Assembly: GCA_005878835.1 (NCBI GenBank)
Contig: VBMV01000070.1
Coordinates: 1-54,260, forward strand
Source: Gammaproteobacteria bacterium
Lineage (GTDB): Bacteria > Pseudomonadota > Gammaproteobacteria > Steroidobacterales > Steroidobacteraceae
Direction: 5' to 3'
Length of the DNA stretch: 54,260 nt
Position 1 is the stretch's first letter. Each line of letters opens with the position of its first letter. Of this stretch, positions 34,208 through 47,668 are shown piece after piece. The position numbers were made by a program, and so were the translations under genes. The notes beneath the pieces are model-generated. The model was not told the DNA's origin. It did no database searches and worked only from the letters and a program-made list of their open reading frames with translations.

Positions 34208-35587
34208 ATGACGGCGCCAGACTCAGCCTCCAGCGGGCTGCGTCGCGCGCTGCAGCGGCGGCACATGCACATGATCGCGCTCGGCGGCGTGATCGGGGCC
34301 GGCCTGTTCGTCGGCAGCGGGGTCGTCATCGCTTCCGCCGGTCCCGCCGCCGTAGTCTCCTTCGCCCTGACCGGCACGCTGGTGGTGCTGGTGATGCGCA
34401 TGCTCGGCGAGATGGCGATCGCCTACCCCGCGGTCGGCGGGTTCTACGAGTACAACCGTCTGGCGCTCGGAGAGCTGGCGGGTTTTCTGACCGGCTGGAT
34501 GTACTGGTATTTCTGGGTGATCGTGGTCGGCCTCGAGGCGGTCGCGGGCGCCAAGATCCTCGCAACGTGGTGGCCGGGGGTCGCGCCGTGGCAGTTCACG
34601 CTCGCACTCATGGGGCTGTTCACCATCGTGAATCTGCTGTCCGTGCGCTCCTATGGTGAAGCGGAGTTCTGGTTCGCCTCGATCAAGGTCGCCGCGATCG
34701 TGGCGTTTCTGTGCGCCGGCGCGCTGTTCGCGCTGGGTGCCTGGCCCGGGGCGGGGGAACGGGTGCTGCAGCTGACGGCGCACGGCGGTTTCATGCCCAA
34801 CGGCATCGTCCCGGTGCTCACCGGAGCGGTCGCGGCGACCGGATTTTATTTCGGCGCCGAAATCGTCACCATCGCCGCGGCCGAGTCAGCGGAACCCGAG
34901 AAGGCCGTGGCAGAGACGACGCAGTCGGTGATCTGGCGGACGCTGGTGTTTTATATCGGCTCGATCTTCCTGGTGGTCGCCATCGTGCCCTGGAACGACC
35001 CGGCGCGCATGGCGCGCCCCTACGTCAGCGTGATGGAGGTGCTGAAGATCCCGGCCGCGGCGACCGTCATGAGCATCGTCATACTCACGGCGGTGCTGTC
35101 CGCCTTGAACTCCGGCCTGTTCGCCGCCTCGCGAATGCTCATGGCGCTCGCCCGGCGCCGCGATGCACCCGCGCCGATCGCGAAGCTCGACAAGCGCGGC
35201 GTGCCGCTCGCCGCAATCCTCGCCAGTACCGCATTCGGCTACGTGACCGTCGCGATGAGTTACCTGTCGCCCGACAGGATCTTCGCGTTTCTGGTCAATT
35301 CCTACGGCACCGTCGCGATCTTCGTCTATGTCCTGATTGCAGTCAGCGAGCTGCGGCTGCGCCGGCGTCTCGAGCAGGAGATGCCCGAACGGCTGCGGAT
35401 GCGCATGTGGGGCTACCCGTGGCTCACGCGCCTCGCGATCGTGGCGATGCTGGCGATCGTGGCGGCGATGTCCGTCATCCCCGAGCAGCGCGCTTCCCTG
35501 GTATTCGGCCTCGTGAGCGTCATCGTGCTGCTCGGCGCCTACGCGCTGCGCCGCCTCGCGCGCGTATCGCCGGCAGCGGCGCGATGA
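34208..35587 (+). CDS. Amino acid permease (APC superfamily, GABA/aromatic type)
   Basis: 459 residues with about 12 transmembrane segments. ALGGVIGAGLFVGSGVVI is the first-helix substrate motif of the AAT family; GEMAIAYPAVGGFYEYN, SYGEAEFWFASIKVAAI and FYFGAEIVTIAAAESAEP are also characteristic of GabP/AnsP-like carriers. It lies between xsc and ackA (gaps 37 and 49 bases), so it probably brings in the operon's amine substrate, such as taurine or another omega-amino acid. Substrate is inferred from context only. Confidence 0.88.
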   Translation: MTAPDSASSGLRRALQRRHMHMIALGGVIGAGLFVGSGVVIASAGPAAVVSFALTGTLVVLVMRMLGEMAIAYPAVGGFYEYNRLALGELAGFLTGWMYWYFWVIVVGLEAVAGAKILATWWPGVAPWQFTLALMGLFTIVNLLSVRSYGEAEFWFASIKVAAIVAFLCAGALFALGAWPGAGERVLQLTAHGGFMPNGIVPVLTGAVAATGFYFGAEIVTIAAAESAEPEKAVAETTQSVIWRTLVFYIGSIFLVVAIVPWNDPARMARPYVSVMEVLKIPAAATVMSIVILTAVLSALNSGLFAASRMLMALARRRDAPAPIAKLDKRGVPLAAILASTAFGYVTVAMSYLSPDRIFAFLVNSYGTVAIFVYVLIAVSELRLRRRLEQEMPERLRMRMWGYPWLTRLAIVAMLAIVAAMSVIPEQRASLVFGLVSVIVLLGAYALRRLARVSPAAAR

Positions 35588-35636
35588 ACCCGACCCGCAG
35601 TCTGCGGCTGCGTCCGATGCCCGCGCGGGGGTCCTG

Positions 35637-36844
35637 ATGCGGCTGCTCGTTTTCAACGCCGGCAGCTCCTCGCTCAAGTTCGATCTGATCGAGGTGACGG
35701 GCGAAGGACCTGCACGCCGTCTCAAGGCCGGCGCTTTCGTGGACCTGGCCGACGGGTCGGGGCGCTTCGAGCTGCAGAGCGCCGAGCCGGCCCCCCCGAG
35801 GTCAGCGCCGATTCGCACACTCGCCGAGGCCGCTGACTTCGTGCTCGCGTGGCTGTCGCAGGTCACCGTGCACGGTCGCGACCTGCTCAGCGGGCTCGAT
35901 GCGACCGTGCACCGCATCGTGCATGGCGGTGAGGGCTTCCGGGCGACCGCGCGGCTCGCTGACTCGCAGCTCGCTTCCCTCGCGGAGCTCAACGTGCTCG
36001 CTCCGCTGCACAATCCGCCCGCCCTGGCGGTCATCGCGGCCGTGCGGGCGCGGCTCGGCACGCTCCCCGTGGTGGGCGTGTTCGACACCGCCTACTACGC
36101 CGAGCTCCCGGAAGCGGCCCGCCGCTATGCGGTGCCGAAGCGCTGGCAGGAGGTGTTTGGTGTGCGACGCTACGGGTTTCATGGCACCGCGCACCGGTAC
36201 CTGTGCCACGCGGCGCGTGCGCGCGTGCCGGCCGGCCGGCCCACCAGCCGGGTCATCAGCCTGCAGCTTGGGCGCGGCTGTTCTGTGACTGCCACCCTCG
36301 ATGAGCGCGCGGTGGCGACCAGCATGGGATTCACGCCCCTCGAGGGTCTGGTCATGGGCACGCGCTCGGGGGACGTGGATCCCGGCGCGCTTCTCTATGT
36401 CATGGAGCGCGGCGGCCTGTCGGCGGCGGAAATGCGCCGCCAGCTGAATGCCGACAGTGGTCTGCTCGGCCTCTCCGGCCGCAGCGCCGACATGCGCGAG
36501 CTGCTCGCGCTCGAGCGCGGCGGAGATGCGGGTGCCCAGCTTGCGATCGAGATATTCTGTCGGCGTGCCCGGCACTACGTGGCGGCGTATATGAGCGAGC
36601 TCGGCGGGGTCGATGTGATCGCTTTCGGGGGCGGCATCGGTGAGCACGCCCCGGAGATCCGCGGCCGGATCCTGCGCGGCTTTGAATGGCTTGGCATCGA
36701 GCTCAACGGGCACGCCAACGACGCGAGTGTGGGGATCGATGCGAGCATTGCCGCGCCGAACAGCCGCTGCGGGGTCGAAGTCATTCGCGTCGATGAGGCC
36801 AGCGTGCTGGCGGGCGAGGCAGCGTCACTCCTGGGAGCAATCCG

Positions 36845-36848
<4 letters not shown>
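35637..36848 (+). CDS. ackA: Acetate kinase
   Basis: 403 residues, normal length. Family landmarks: [11 protein letters not shown] (Asn7), [75 protein letters not shown] differs from the common HGTSH form by a conservative change. Makes acetate and ATP from acetyl phosphate and ADP. In this operon the acetyl phosphate would come from Xsc. Its stop overlaps the phnW start by four bases (ATGA), so the C-S and C-P genes are translationally linked. Confidence 0.93.
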
Positions 36849-40658
<3,810 letters not shown>

Positions 40659-40671
<13 letters not shown>

Positions 40672-41999
40672 TCGCGGCGACCGCGGCCGGGACTTCCACG
40701 CCCACCACGCGCGCGCTGCGCTTCGCGCAGTGCCGCACACTGCTGCTGCTGGTCCTGGGCTACGCGTCCTGTTACTTCTGCCGCTCCAACCTGTCGGTGG
40801 CGACGCCGCTGCTGCTCGATGAGCTCGGGCGACGCGGCATCAGTCACGCCGACGCCATGGTGAGCATCGGCTCGATGGCCTCCTGGGGCGTGCTCGCCTA
40901 TGCGTTGGGCAAGTGGTTTCTCACCGGCCTCGGGGACTATTGGGGCGGCAAGCGCAACCTGCTCATCGCCACCGGCGGCGCCGCGGCCTTCACGCTGCTG
41001 TTCGCCTCCAGCTCCACGCTGCCGATATTCACCCTCGCGTGGGTCGGCAACCGGCTGACGCAGTCGATCGGTTGGTCGGCTCTCATCAAGGTCTCCTCCA
41101 GGTGGTTCCACTATTCCCGCTACGGCACGGTGGCCGCGATCCTCACCTGCAGCTACCTCATCGGGGATGCCGCCGCACGCCAGAGCATGGGGTTGCTGCT
41201 GCAGCACGGGGTCGGCTGGCGCGCGCTGTTCGTGTTCGGCGCGAGCGTGGCGGGCCTGATGTTTCTCGCCAACCTGCTGTTCCTGCGCGAGTCGCGCACC
41301 GAGGAGGGCCACCCGGAGGCGCTGGCGAACCCGCGCAACGTGTTCTGCGGAGCGCAGGCGGGCCCGGGGAATTTCGTGGCGCTGGTGCTGCCGCTGTTGC
41401 GCAGCCGCGCGTTCCTCATGGTGTGCCTGCTGAGCTTCGCCGCCACCATGGTGCGCGAGACCTTCAATACCTGGACCCCTGTGTATCTGCGCGACTTCCT
41501 CGGTTACAGCGTGAGTCACTCCGCCGGCCTGTCCGCGATCTTCCCCGGGGTCGGGGCGGTCTCGGTGCTGCTCGGCGGCTGGGCCAGTGACCGTCTCGGG
41601 CCCAATGCCCGCTCGCTGCTGCTGGTGCTGGGGCTCGCCGCAACCGCCGTGGCGCTCCTGGTCCTCACCTCGCTGCGGCCGGGCTCGGCCGGGGTGGTGC
41701 TGCCGGTGGCCGTGATCGGGCTCGTCGCATTCTGTCTGCTCGGGCCTTACTCCTTTCTCCCCGGCGCCTTCGCCCTGGATTTCGGCGGCAAGCAGGCCGG
41801 CGCCGCCGCCTCCGGCCTGGTCGATGGCACCGGCTATATGGGCGGCATTCTCGCCGGCACCGTCATGGCGAGACTCGCGGTTGCGTTTGGCTGGGGAGGC
41901 GTGTTCATCACTCTCGCCTGTGTCAGTGCGCTCGGCGCACTCGGCGCCGGCTACCTGTACGTGCTGAATGCGCGCGCCGCGGCGCCGCCGCCCGTGTAG
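40659..41999 (+). CDS. MFS transporter, organophosphate:phosphate antiporter (OPA) family
   Basis: 446 residues from a GTG inside the end of phnY; start is tentative. About 12 transmembrane segments. YASCYFCRSNLSVATPLL in the first helix is the OPA/GlpT-type Arg motif. GDYWGGKRNLLI, NRLTQSIGWSALIKVSSRWF and GGWASDRLG are other MFS landmarks. OPA carriers exchange phosphate esters for phosphate, so with phnWAY a phosphonate such as 2-aminoethylphosphonate is the likely substrate. The gap to the next gene is 86 bases without an obvious terminator. Confidence 0.87.
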
Positions 42000-42085
42000 C
42001 GTCGCGCTCGCCATCACGGCCACAATGCGCACGTCCGAAGACAGGGCCGGTGAAACGAGCGCTGGCTGACCGAGGAGCTGCCATC

Positions 42086-43453
42086 ATGCAACCAGAAGAG
42101 GTGCGCAGCAGCGCGCAGGCCCGGGCGATCGTCGAGGAGCGCGGCCTGCAGCATGTCAAGGTCGGGATCTTCGACAATGACGGGATCCTGCGCGGCAAGT
42201 ACATCGAGCGCGAGAAATTTTTTGCCGCGCTCGAGAAGGGAATGGGATTCTGCGACGTCGTGCTGGGGTGGGATTCCAACGACCAGCAGTACGACAACAT
42301 CACCTTCACCGGTTGGCACACGGCCTTTCCGGACGCTGCGGTGCGGCTGCTTCCCGAAACCTGCCGCGCCCTGCCGCTCGAGGGCAGCATGCTGCTGTTC
42401 CTCGGCGAGTTTGCCGGTCACGCCGAAGAGGTATGCCCGCGGGCGACGCTGCGCCGTGTGCTGCAGCGTGCCGCCGCCATGGGCTACGGCGCGGCCGCTG
42501 CGGCGGAATACGAGTTCTTCCTGTTCAGCGAGACACCCGCGAGCGTGCGGGAGAAAAACTACCGCGGCCTGACCAACCTCACTCCGGGTTATTTCGGCTA
42601 TTCCGTTCTGCGCAGCTCGGTGCACGCCGAGCTTTACCAGGCGCTGCTGCAGCTCGCCGCCGATATGCGCATGCCGATCGAAGGTCTGCACGCCGAGACC
42701 GGACCCGGCGTCATCGAGGCGGCCCTGCACTACACCGAGGCGCTGGAAGCGGCCGACCGTGCTGCGCTCTTCAAGACCTTCGTGAAGGTGCTCGCCCAGC
42801 GCCGCGGTCTGATGGCGACGTTCATGGCCAAGTGGTCGCAGCAGTTGCCCGGTCAGAGCGGCCACCTGCATATTTCGCTCTCGCGCAAGGACGGATCGTC
42901 CGCCTTCTACGATCAGGCACAACCGCATACCATGTCCGCGCAGATGCGCTGGTTCATCGGGGGCCAGCAGGCGCTGATGCCGGAGCTGCTCGCCCTGGTT
43001 GCCTCGACCGTCAACAGCTACACGCGCCTGGTGCCGGGCTTCTGGGCGCCGACCGCCGCCACCTGGGGCGTGGAGAACCGCACCTGCGCATTGCGAGTCA
43101 TCCAGGGCGGCGCGAAGAGCCAGCGGGTCGAGTACCGGATCGCGGCCGCGGACATCAACCCCTATCTGGCGCTCGCCGCGGCAATCGGTTCGGGCCTGTG
43201 GGGCATCGAGCATCGCATCGAGCCTGACGAGCCGATCAGCGGCAATGCCTATGACCGCAAGCTCCCCGCAGAGCGCCAGCTACCGCGCACCTTGAGTGAG
43301 GCCGCCGAGCGGCTCGCACACTCCGCAGCCGCGCAGGAGCTGTTCGGTACGCCCTTCGTGGAGCACTTCGCAGCCAGCCGCCAATGGGAGGAGCGGGAAT
43401 TCCGCCGCGCCGTCACCGACTGGGAGCTGGCTCGCTATTTCGAGATCATATGA
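42086..43453 (+). CDS. Glutamine synthetase family protein (probable gamma-glutamyl-amine ligase)
   Basis: 455 residues from the ATG at 42086, with GAGGAG 8 bases upstream; a GTG at 42050 has no such signal. GS motifs: AAEYEFFLF, AETGPGVIEAALHY, QSGHLHISL, NSYTRLVPGFWAPTAATWGVENR and RVEYRIAAADINPYLALAA. The short N-terminal domain and lack of the adenylylation-loop Tyr context point to a catabolic GS-like ligase (PuuA, IpuC or GlnA4 type) and not housekeeping GlnA. Such enzymes join glutamate to amines. Overlapping aldehyde and alcohol dehydrogenase genes suggest the amine carries a hydroxyl, for example ethanolamine. Family certain, substrate inferred. Confidence 0.85.
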   Translation: MQPEEVRSSAQARAIVEERGLQHVKVGIFDNDGILRGKYIEREKFFAALEKGMGFCDVVLGWDSNDQQYDNITFTGWHTAFPDAAVRLLPETCRALPLEGSMLLFLGEFAGHAEEVCPRATLRRVLQRAAAMGYGAAAAAEYEFFLFSETPASVREKNYRGLTNLTPGYFGYSVLRSSVHAELYQALLQLAADMRMPIEGLHAETGPGVIEAALHYTEALEAADRAALFKTFVKVLAQRRGLMATFMAKWSQQLPGQSGHLHISLSRKDGSSAFYDQAQPHTMSAQMRWFIGGQQALMPELLALVASTVNSYTRLVPGFWAPTAATWGVENRTCALRVIQGGAKSQRVEYRIAAADINPYLALAAAIGSGLWGIEHRIEPDEPISGNAYDRKLPAERQLPRTLSEAAERLAHSAAAQELFGTPFVEHFAASRQWEEREFRRAVTDWELARYFEII

Positions 43454-44835
43454 GCATCAAGTGTGTCTCTCCGGTCGACGGCCGGGTGTACGCGGAACGC
43501 ACCGCCGCTACGCCGGCGCAAATCGATCAGGCTCTGCAGCGCGCCCGTGCGGCGCAGCCGCTGTGGCGCGAGGTGCCGCTCCCCGAGCGCGCCGCCACCA
43601 TCGAGCGCTTCTGCGCTGAATTCGAGCAGCGCGGCCCGCGGATCGCCGCGGAGCTCAGCTGGCAGATGGGGCGGCCGATACGCGTCGCACCGAGCGAGGT
43701 GCGCGGCACGCTCGAGCGTGCCCGCTACATGAGCGGCATCGCCACGGCGGCACTCGCCGATCTGGATGTCGGGCCAAAGGCGGGCTTGCGGCGCTTCATA
43801 CGCCGCGAGCCGCTCGGCGTCGTGTTCACCGTGGCCGCCTGGAATTACCCCTATCTGATCGCGGTAAACAGCGTGGTGCCGGCGCTCTTGGCCGGCAACG
43901 CCGTGGTGCTGAAGCACTCGGCCCAGACGCCCTTGTGCGCGGAAGCGTTCGCCGAGTGCTTCGCCGCCGCGGGGCTCCCTGCCGGCCTGTTCCAGGTATT
44001 GCACCTCGGGCACCCCGACACCGAACGGGTGATCCGCGATCCGCGCATCGACTTCGTGGCCTTCACCGGCTCGGTGGCCGGCGGCCGGGCGGTGCAGCGC
44101 GTCGCCGCCGAGCGGTTCATCGGCGTGGGGCTGGAGCTCGGCGGCTGCGATCCGGTGTATGTGCGTCACGATGCCGATCTGCCCCACGCGGTGGAGAACA
44201 TCGTGGACGGGGCGTACTTCAACTCCGGTCAGTCCTGCTGCGGCCTGCAGCGTATCTACGTTCACGAGAGCATTCATGACCGCTTCACGCGCGGCTGCAT
44301 CGAGTTGATTCAACGGTACCGGCTCGGCGACCCTCTGGACCCAGAGACCACGCTCGGCCCGGTGGTGCGCACCGCCGCGGCGGACACGGTACGCGCGCAG
44401 GTGCGCGCGGCCATCGAGGCTGGCGCGCGGCCGGCGATCGAGGAGCGCGGCTTCCCGCGCAGCAAGCCGGGTACGCCGTACCTGGCGCCGCAGCTGCTCC
44501 TCGATGCCCCGGCCGGCTCCTCGGTCATGCGTGAGGAGATCTTTGGACCGGTCGCCGGGGTCATGAAGGTGCGCTCGGACGATGAAGCCGTGGCGCAGAT
44601 GAACGACAGCCCCTTCGGACTGACCGCGGCCGTCTGGACGCGCGATGAGGACGCTGCCGTCACGCTCGGGGAGCAGGTGCACACCGGCACCTGGTTCATG
44701 AATCGCTGCGACTATCTGGACCCGGCCCTCGCCTGGGTCGGCGTCAAGGATTCAGGGCGTGGCTGTACGCTCTCGGTAATCGGGTACGAGCACCTCACGC
44801 GGCCAAAATCCTTCCACTTGCGGGTGAGTACGTGA
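43450..44835 (+). CDS. Aldehyde dehydrogenase
   Basis: 461 residues, start overlapping the GS-like stop as ATGA. VAAWNYPYLIAVN, VVLKHSAQTPLCAE, LELGGCDPVYV with Glu229 and NSGQSCCGLQRIYV with catalytic Cys263 identify the superfamily. The usual Lys of LELGGKDP is Cys233 here, and a second Cys264 follows the nucleophile. Oxidises an aldehyde with NAD(P). In this operon the substrate would be the aldehyde made by the iron alcohol dehydrogenase, perhaps gamma-glutamyl-aminoacetaldehyde. Confidence 0.9.
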   Translation: MSIKCVSPVDGRVYAERTAATPAQIDQALQRARAAQPLWREVPLPERAATIERFCAEFEQRGPRIAAELSWQMGRPIRVAPSEVRGTLERARYMSGIATAALADLDVGPKAGLRRFIRREPLGVVFTVAAWNYPYLIAVNSVVPALLAGNAVVLKHSAQTPLCAEAFAECFAAAGLPAGLFQVLHLGHPDTERVIRDPRIDFVAFTGSVAGGRAVQRVAAERFIGVGLELGGCDPVYVRHDADLPHAVENIVDGAYFNSGQSCCGLQRIYVHESIHDRFTRGCIELIQRYRLGDPLDPETTLGPVVRTAAADTVRAQVRAAIEAGARPAIEERGFPRSKPGTPYLAPQLLLDAPAGSSVMREEIFGPVAGVMKVRSDDEAVAQMNDSPFGLTAAVWTRDEDAAVTLGEQVHTGTWFMNRCDYLDPALAWVGVKDSGRGCTLSVIGYEHLTRPKSFHLRVST

Positions 44836-45998
44836 GCGCAATTCTCAAGGCGAATTGGAACTACCCCACCACCGTGTGGGCGGGCCCGGGTCGCATCGCC
44901 GAGCTGCCGGCGGCCTGCGCGCGGCTCGCCATCAAGCGGGCACTCCTGGTCACGGACGAGGGCCTGCGCGATGCGCCGATGGTGCGGCGCGCCTGCGAGC
45001 TCGTACCGGGAAGCGCCCTCTTTGCGCGCGTGCGCGGCAATCCGGTCGCGGCCAACATCGAGGACGGGCTCGCCGCCTACCGCGCGGGCGCTCACGACGG
45101 CGTGATCGCCTTCGGCGGCGGCTCGGCGCTGGATGCCGGCAAGGTGATCGCCTTCATGTCCGGACAGACGCGGCCGCTGTGGGATTTCGAGGACGTGGGC
45201 GACTGGTGGACACGCGCCGAGCCGCGCGGCATCGCACCGATCATCGCCGTTCCAACCACTGCCGGCACCGGCTCGGAGGTGGGACGCGCCGGCGTGGTCG
45301 TCAATGAGGCCACCCACCAGAAGAAAATCATCTTCCACCCGCAGATGATGCCGGGAGTGGTGATCAGCGACCCGGAGCTCACGGTCGGCCTGCCGCCCGC
45401 GATCACCGCGGCCACCGGCATGGACGCCTTCGTGCACTGCTTCGAAGCGTTCTGCGCGCCGGGGTTCCACCCGCTGGCCGACGGCGTTGCGCTCGAGGGT
45501 ATGAGGCTGATCCAGACGTATCTGCCGCGCGCCTGCGACAACGGCAAGGACCTCGAGGCCCGCTCACGCATGCTGGCGGCGGCCAGCATGGGCGCCACGG
45601 CGTTTCAGAAGGGACTGGGGGGCGTGCACGCCATTGCGCACCCGGTAGGAGCGCATTTCAACACGCATCACGGCCTGACCAATGCGGTTGTCCTGCCTTA
45701 CGTCATCATGCACAACCGCCGCGCGATCGAGTCGCAGCTGCCCGTCATCGCGCGGACGCTGAACCTGCCCGGTGAGCCGTTCGCCGCGGTGTTCGACTGG
45801 GTGCTTGGCTTTCGCAAGCGCCTGAGAATCCCGCACTCCCTCGCGGAGATCGGTGTGCCGCTGAGCAACCCCGACACCATCGGGCACGAAGCCTCGCTCG
45901 ATCCATCGGCGGCCGGCAATCCGCTCCCCACGGACGCGGCCGGCTACGCCCGTATCTTCCGCTCGGCGGTCAAGGGCGCCCTCGACCTCGCCGGCTGA
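44832..45998 (+). CDS. Iron-containing alcohol dehydrogenase
   Basis: 388 residues from a GTG that overlaps the previous TGA. GGGSALDAGKVI binds NAD; VPTTAGTGSEVGRAGVV, MDAFVHCFEAF and the metal-ligand segment GGVHAIAHPVGAHFNTHHGLTNAVVLP (broken by two His ligands) are type III Fe-ADH signatures. Oxidises a primary alcohol to an aldehyde. Last gene of the ten-gene run and convergent with the phosphatase gene seven bases away. No terminator hairpin is visible in that gap. Confidence 0.92.
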   Translation: MSAILKANWNYPTTVWAGPGRIAELPAACARLAIKRALLVTDEGLRDAPMVRRACELVPGSALFARVRGNPVAANIEDGLAAYRAGAHDGVIAFGGGSALDAGKVIAFMSGQTRPLWDFEDVGDWWTRAEPRGIAPIIAVPTTAGTGSEVGRAGVVVNEATHQKKIIFHPQMMPGVVISDPELTVGLPPAITAATGMDAFVHCFEAFCAPGFHPLADGVALEGMRLIQTYLPRACDNGKDLEARSRMLAAASMGATAFQKGLGGVHAIAHPVGAHFNTHHGLTNAVVLPYVIMHNRRAIESQLPVIARTLNLPGEPFAAVFDWVLGFRKRLRIPHSLAEIGVPLSNPDTIGHEASLDPSAAGNPLPTDAAGYARIFRSAVKGALDLAG

Positions 45999-46005
45999 GC
46001 TGAAG

Positions 46006-46791
46006 TCATGCGCTCAACTCGCGGATCGCATCCCTCCACAGCGCCTCGGTGGCCGCGGCCACCACGCGGCCGTCGGAAGTCGTGCCAAGTGGCGCCCCGT
46101 GCCAGTCGCTGATCCTGCCGCCGGCGCCCTCCACGACCGGGATCGCCGCCATGAAATCGTGCGGTTTCAGTTGCACCTCGATGACCAGGTCACAGTGGCC
46201 GCCGGCGAGCATGCCGTAGAGGTAACAGTCCCCGCCGAAGCGACGCAGCGCAGCGCGCGCGCTCAAGGCTTCGAAGCGGCGCCGTTCCCCGGCGTCGAAG
46301 GTCTCCGCCGTGGTCGTGTAGACGACCGCCTGCCCGGTCTCGCGGCAGGCGCTGGTCCTGACCTGCCGGCCGTTGAAGAGCGTGGCACGACCCTCGCAAC
46401 CGACCCAGCGCTCGGTGAGCGCCGGTGCCTCGATCACGCCGAGCACCGCTCGGCCGGCCTGCAACAGCGCAATCAACGACCCGAACAGCGGATACCCCGT
46501 GACGAAACTCTTCGTGCCGTCGATCGGGTCGAGCACCCAGGTGAACTCCCCGCTCCCCTCGGAGGCGAACTCCTCGCCGCGAATGGCATGCCCGGGAAAG
46601 GCCGCGCGGATCATGCGGCGCATTTCGGTCTCGATTTCGCGGTCCGCGACCGTGACCGGACTGCCGTCGTCCTTGCGCTCCACGGCGAGTGGCGTGCGGA
46701 AATACCGCCGGGCAATGTCGCGCGCGGCATCGGCGAGTTGCTCGGCGAGTGCCAGCGCTGCGGGAAAGTCCGGGTGCTCGGTGAAGTTCAC
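46006..46791 (-). CDS. Inositol monophosphatase-family phosphatase (histidinol-phosphatase HisN-like)
   Basis: 261 residues. GEEFASEGSG supplies the first metal Glu and WVLDPIDGTKSFVTGYPLFGS is the IMPase DPIDGT motif; KPHDFMAAIPVVEGAGG is the second motif with its Asp. The TKSFVTGYPLFGSLIAL form resembles HisN-type histidinol phosphatases more than SuhB. Mg-dependent phosphate ester hydrolysis in the cytoplasm. It ends an operon with a glutamine amidotransferase and a glycerophosphodiesterase. In an inositol-rich neighbourhood an inositol-phosphate substrate is also possible. Confidence 0.85.
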   Translation of the reverse strand: MNFTEHPDFPAALALAEQLADAARDIARRYFRTPLAVERKDDGSPVTVADREIETEMRRMIRAAFPGHAIRGEEFASEGSGEFTWVLDPIDGTKSFVTGYPLFGSLIALLQAGRAVLGVIEAPALTERWVGCEGRATLFNGRQVRTSACRETGQAVVYTTTAETFDAGERRRFEALSARAALRRFGGDCYLYGMLAGGHCDLVIEVQLKPHDFMAAIPVVEGAGGRISDWHGAPLGTTSDGRVVAAATEALWRDAIRELSA

Positions 46792-46812
46792 GGCGTCAAG
46801 CGGCGCGGCGGT

Positions 46813-47667
46813 TCAGTGGCGCCGCCGCGCGTACGGCAACACCTGCAGCTCGAGCCAGTTGCGCAGCTCCGCAAGCCTGCATGAGTCCTCCTGCAGGCCC
46901 TCGCCAAGTCCGTGTTTCCAGGTCAGGCGCCGGTCGCGGGGATCGCGCATGAGTGAGCGCAGATCGTTGACAAACGCTTCCAGCTCCGCGCGATCGGCGA
47001 ACAGCTGCTCTTCGATCAGCGCGGCAGTGTAGCGCAGCGCGGTGGCCGCAATCTCGGCGAAGCTGTATTCGGGATGGTACTGCACGCCCCAGAATGTGCC
47101 GGCGCCGTGGGGCAGCTCGATGGCCTGCAACCCCATATCGTTGCTCGCCAGCACCACCGCGCCCGCGGGAAGCTGCTCGATATCATCGCGGTGCACCGTG
47201 ATCGCCTCGAACACCGGCGGCTTGCCCGTGAACATGCCGTGGCGACGCCCCGCATCGGCGAGCTCGATGCGGCGCGCGAATCCGAACTCCCGCCCCAGCG
47301 GATTGCGGCGCACCCGACCGCCGGCCGCGCTCACCGCCACCTGCAGGCCCCAGCAGCTGCCGAAGAACGGCACGCCGGCGGCAAACGTCGCCCGCGCCAG
47401 CTCGATCTGCCGCTCAATGTGTGCGCCGCCGTCGTAGACGTTCAGCGCCGAACCGGTGATCGCCACGCCGTCGTAGCTCGCAAGTCCGGCGCCGGACGCG
47501 AACCGCACCTCGCCGTCCGCCGGCCGCACGATGTCGCAGCTGACGGCCGCCAGACGCTTCAACACCTGCGCGTAGCCTTCGCCGGAGGGCTCACCGCCGG
47601 CGGCGACCTGCTGCGCCCGTGTCGCCGCCCGGTTCCCGTCAATCACCAGGATGCTCGGTTGGCCCAT
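46813..47667 (-). CDS. Class I glutamine amidotransferase-like protein
   Basis: 284 residues. The triad of class I amidotransferases is present: FFGSCWGLQV with Cys105, and GVQYHPEYS with His198 and Glu200. It is a stand-alone domain resembling GMP-synthase-like amidotransferases with an extra C-terminal helical region (LEAFVNDLRSLMRDP). Similar proteins hydrolyse gamma-glutamyl bonds in PuuD/IpuF-type amine catabolism. Here it faces the GS-like/ALDH/Fe-ADH operon, so it is the candidate enzyme to release glutamate from a gamma-glutamyl product. Starts 1 base after the glycerophosphodiesterase stop. Confidence 0.87.
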   Translation of the reverse strand: MGQPSILVIDGNRAATRAQQVAAGGEPSGEGYAQVLKRLAAVSCDIVRPADGEVRFASGAGLASYDGVAITGSALNVYDGGAHIERQIELARATFAAGVPFFGSCWGLQVAVSAAGGRVRRNPLGREFGFARRIELADAGRRHGMFTGKPPVFEAITVHRDDIEQLPAGAVVLASNDMGLQAIELPHGAGTFWGVQYHPEYSFAEIAATALRYTAALIEEQLFADRAELEAFVNDLRSLMRDPRDRRLTWKHGLGEGLQEDSCRLAELRNWLELQVLPYARRRH

Positions 47668-47668
47668 G

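Noticed and set aside
42086-43453. Housekeeping glutamine synthetase GlnA
   Set aside because: The protein is shorter and diverged in the N-terminal part, and it is embedded in a dehydrogenase operon, so a catabolic GS-like ligase fits better.
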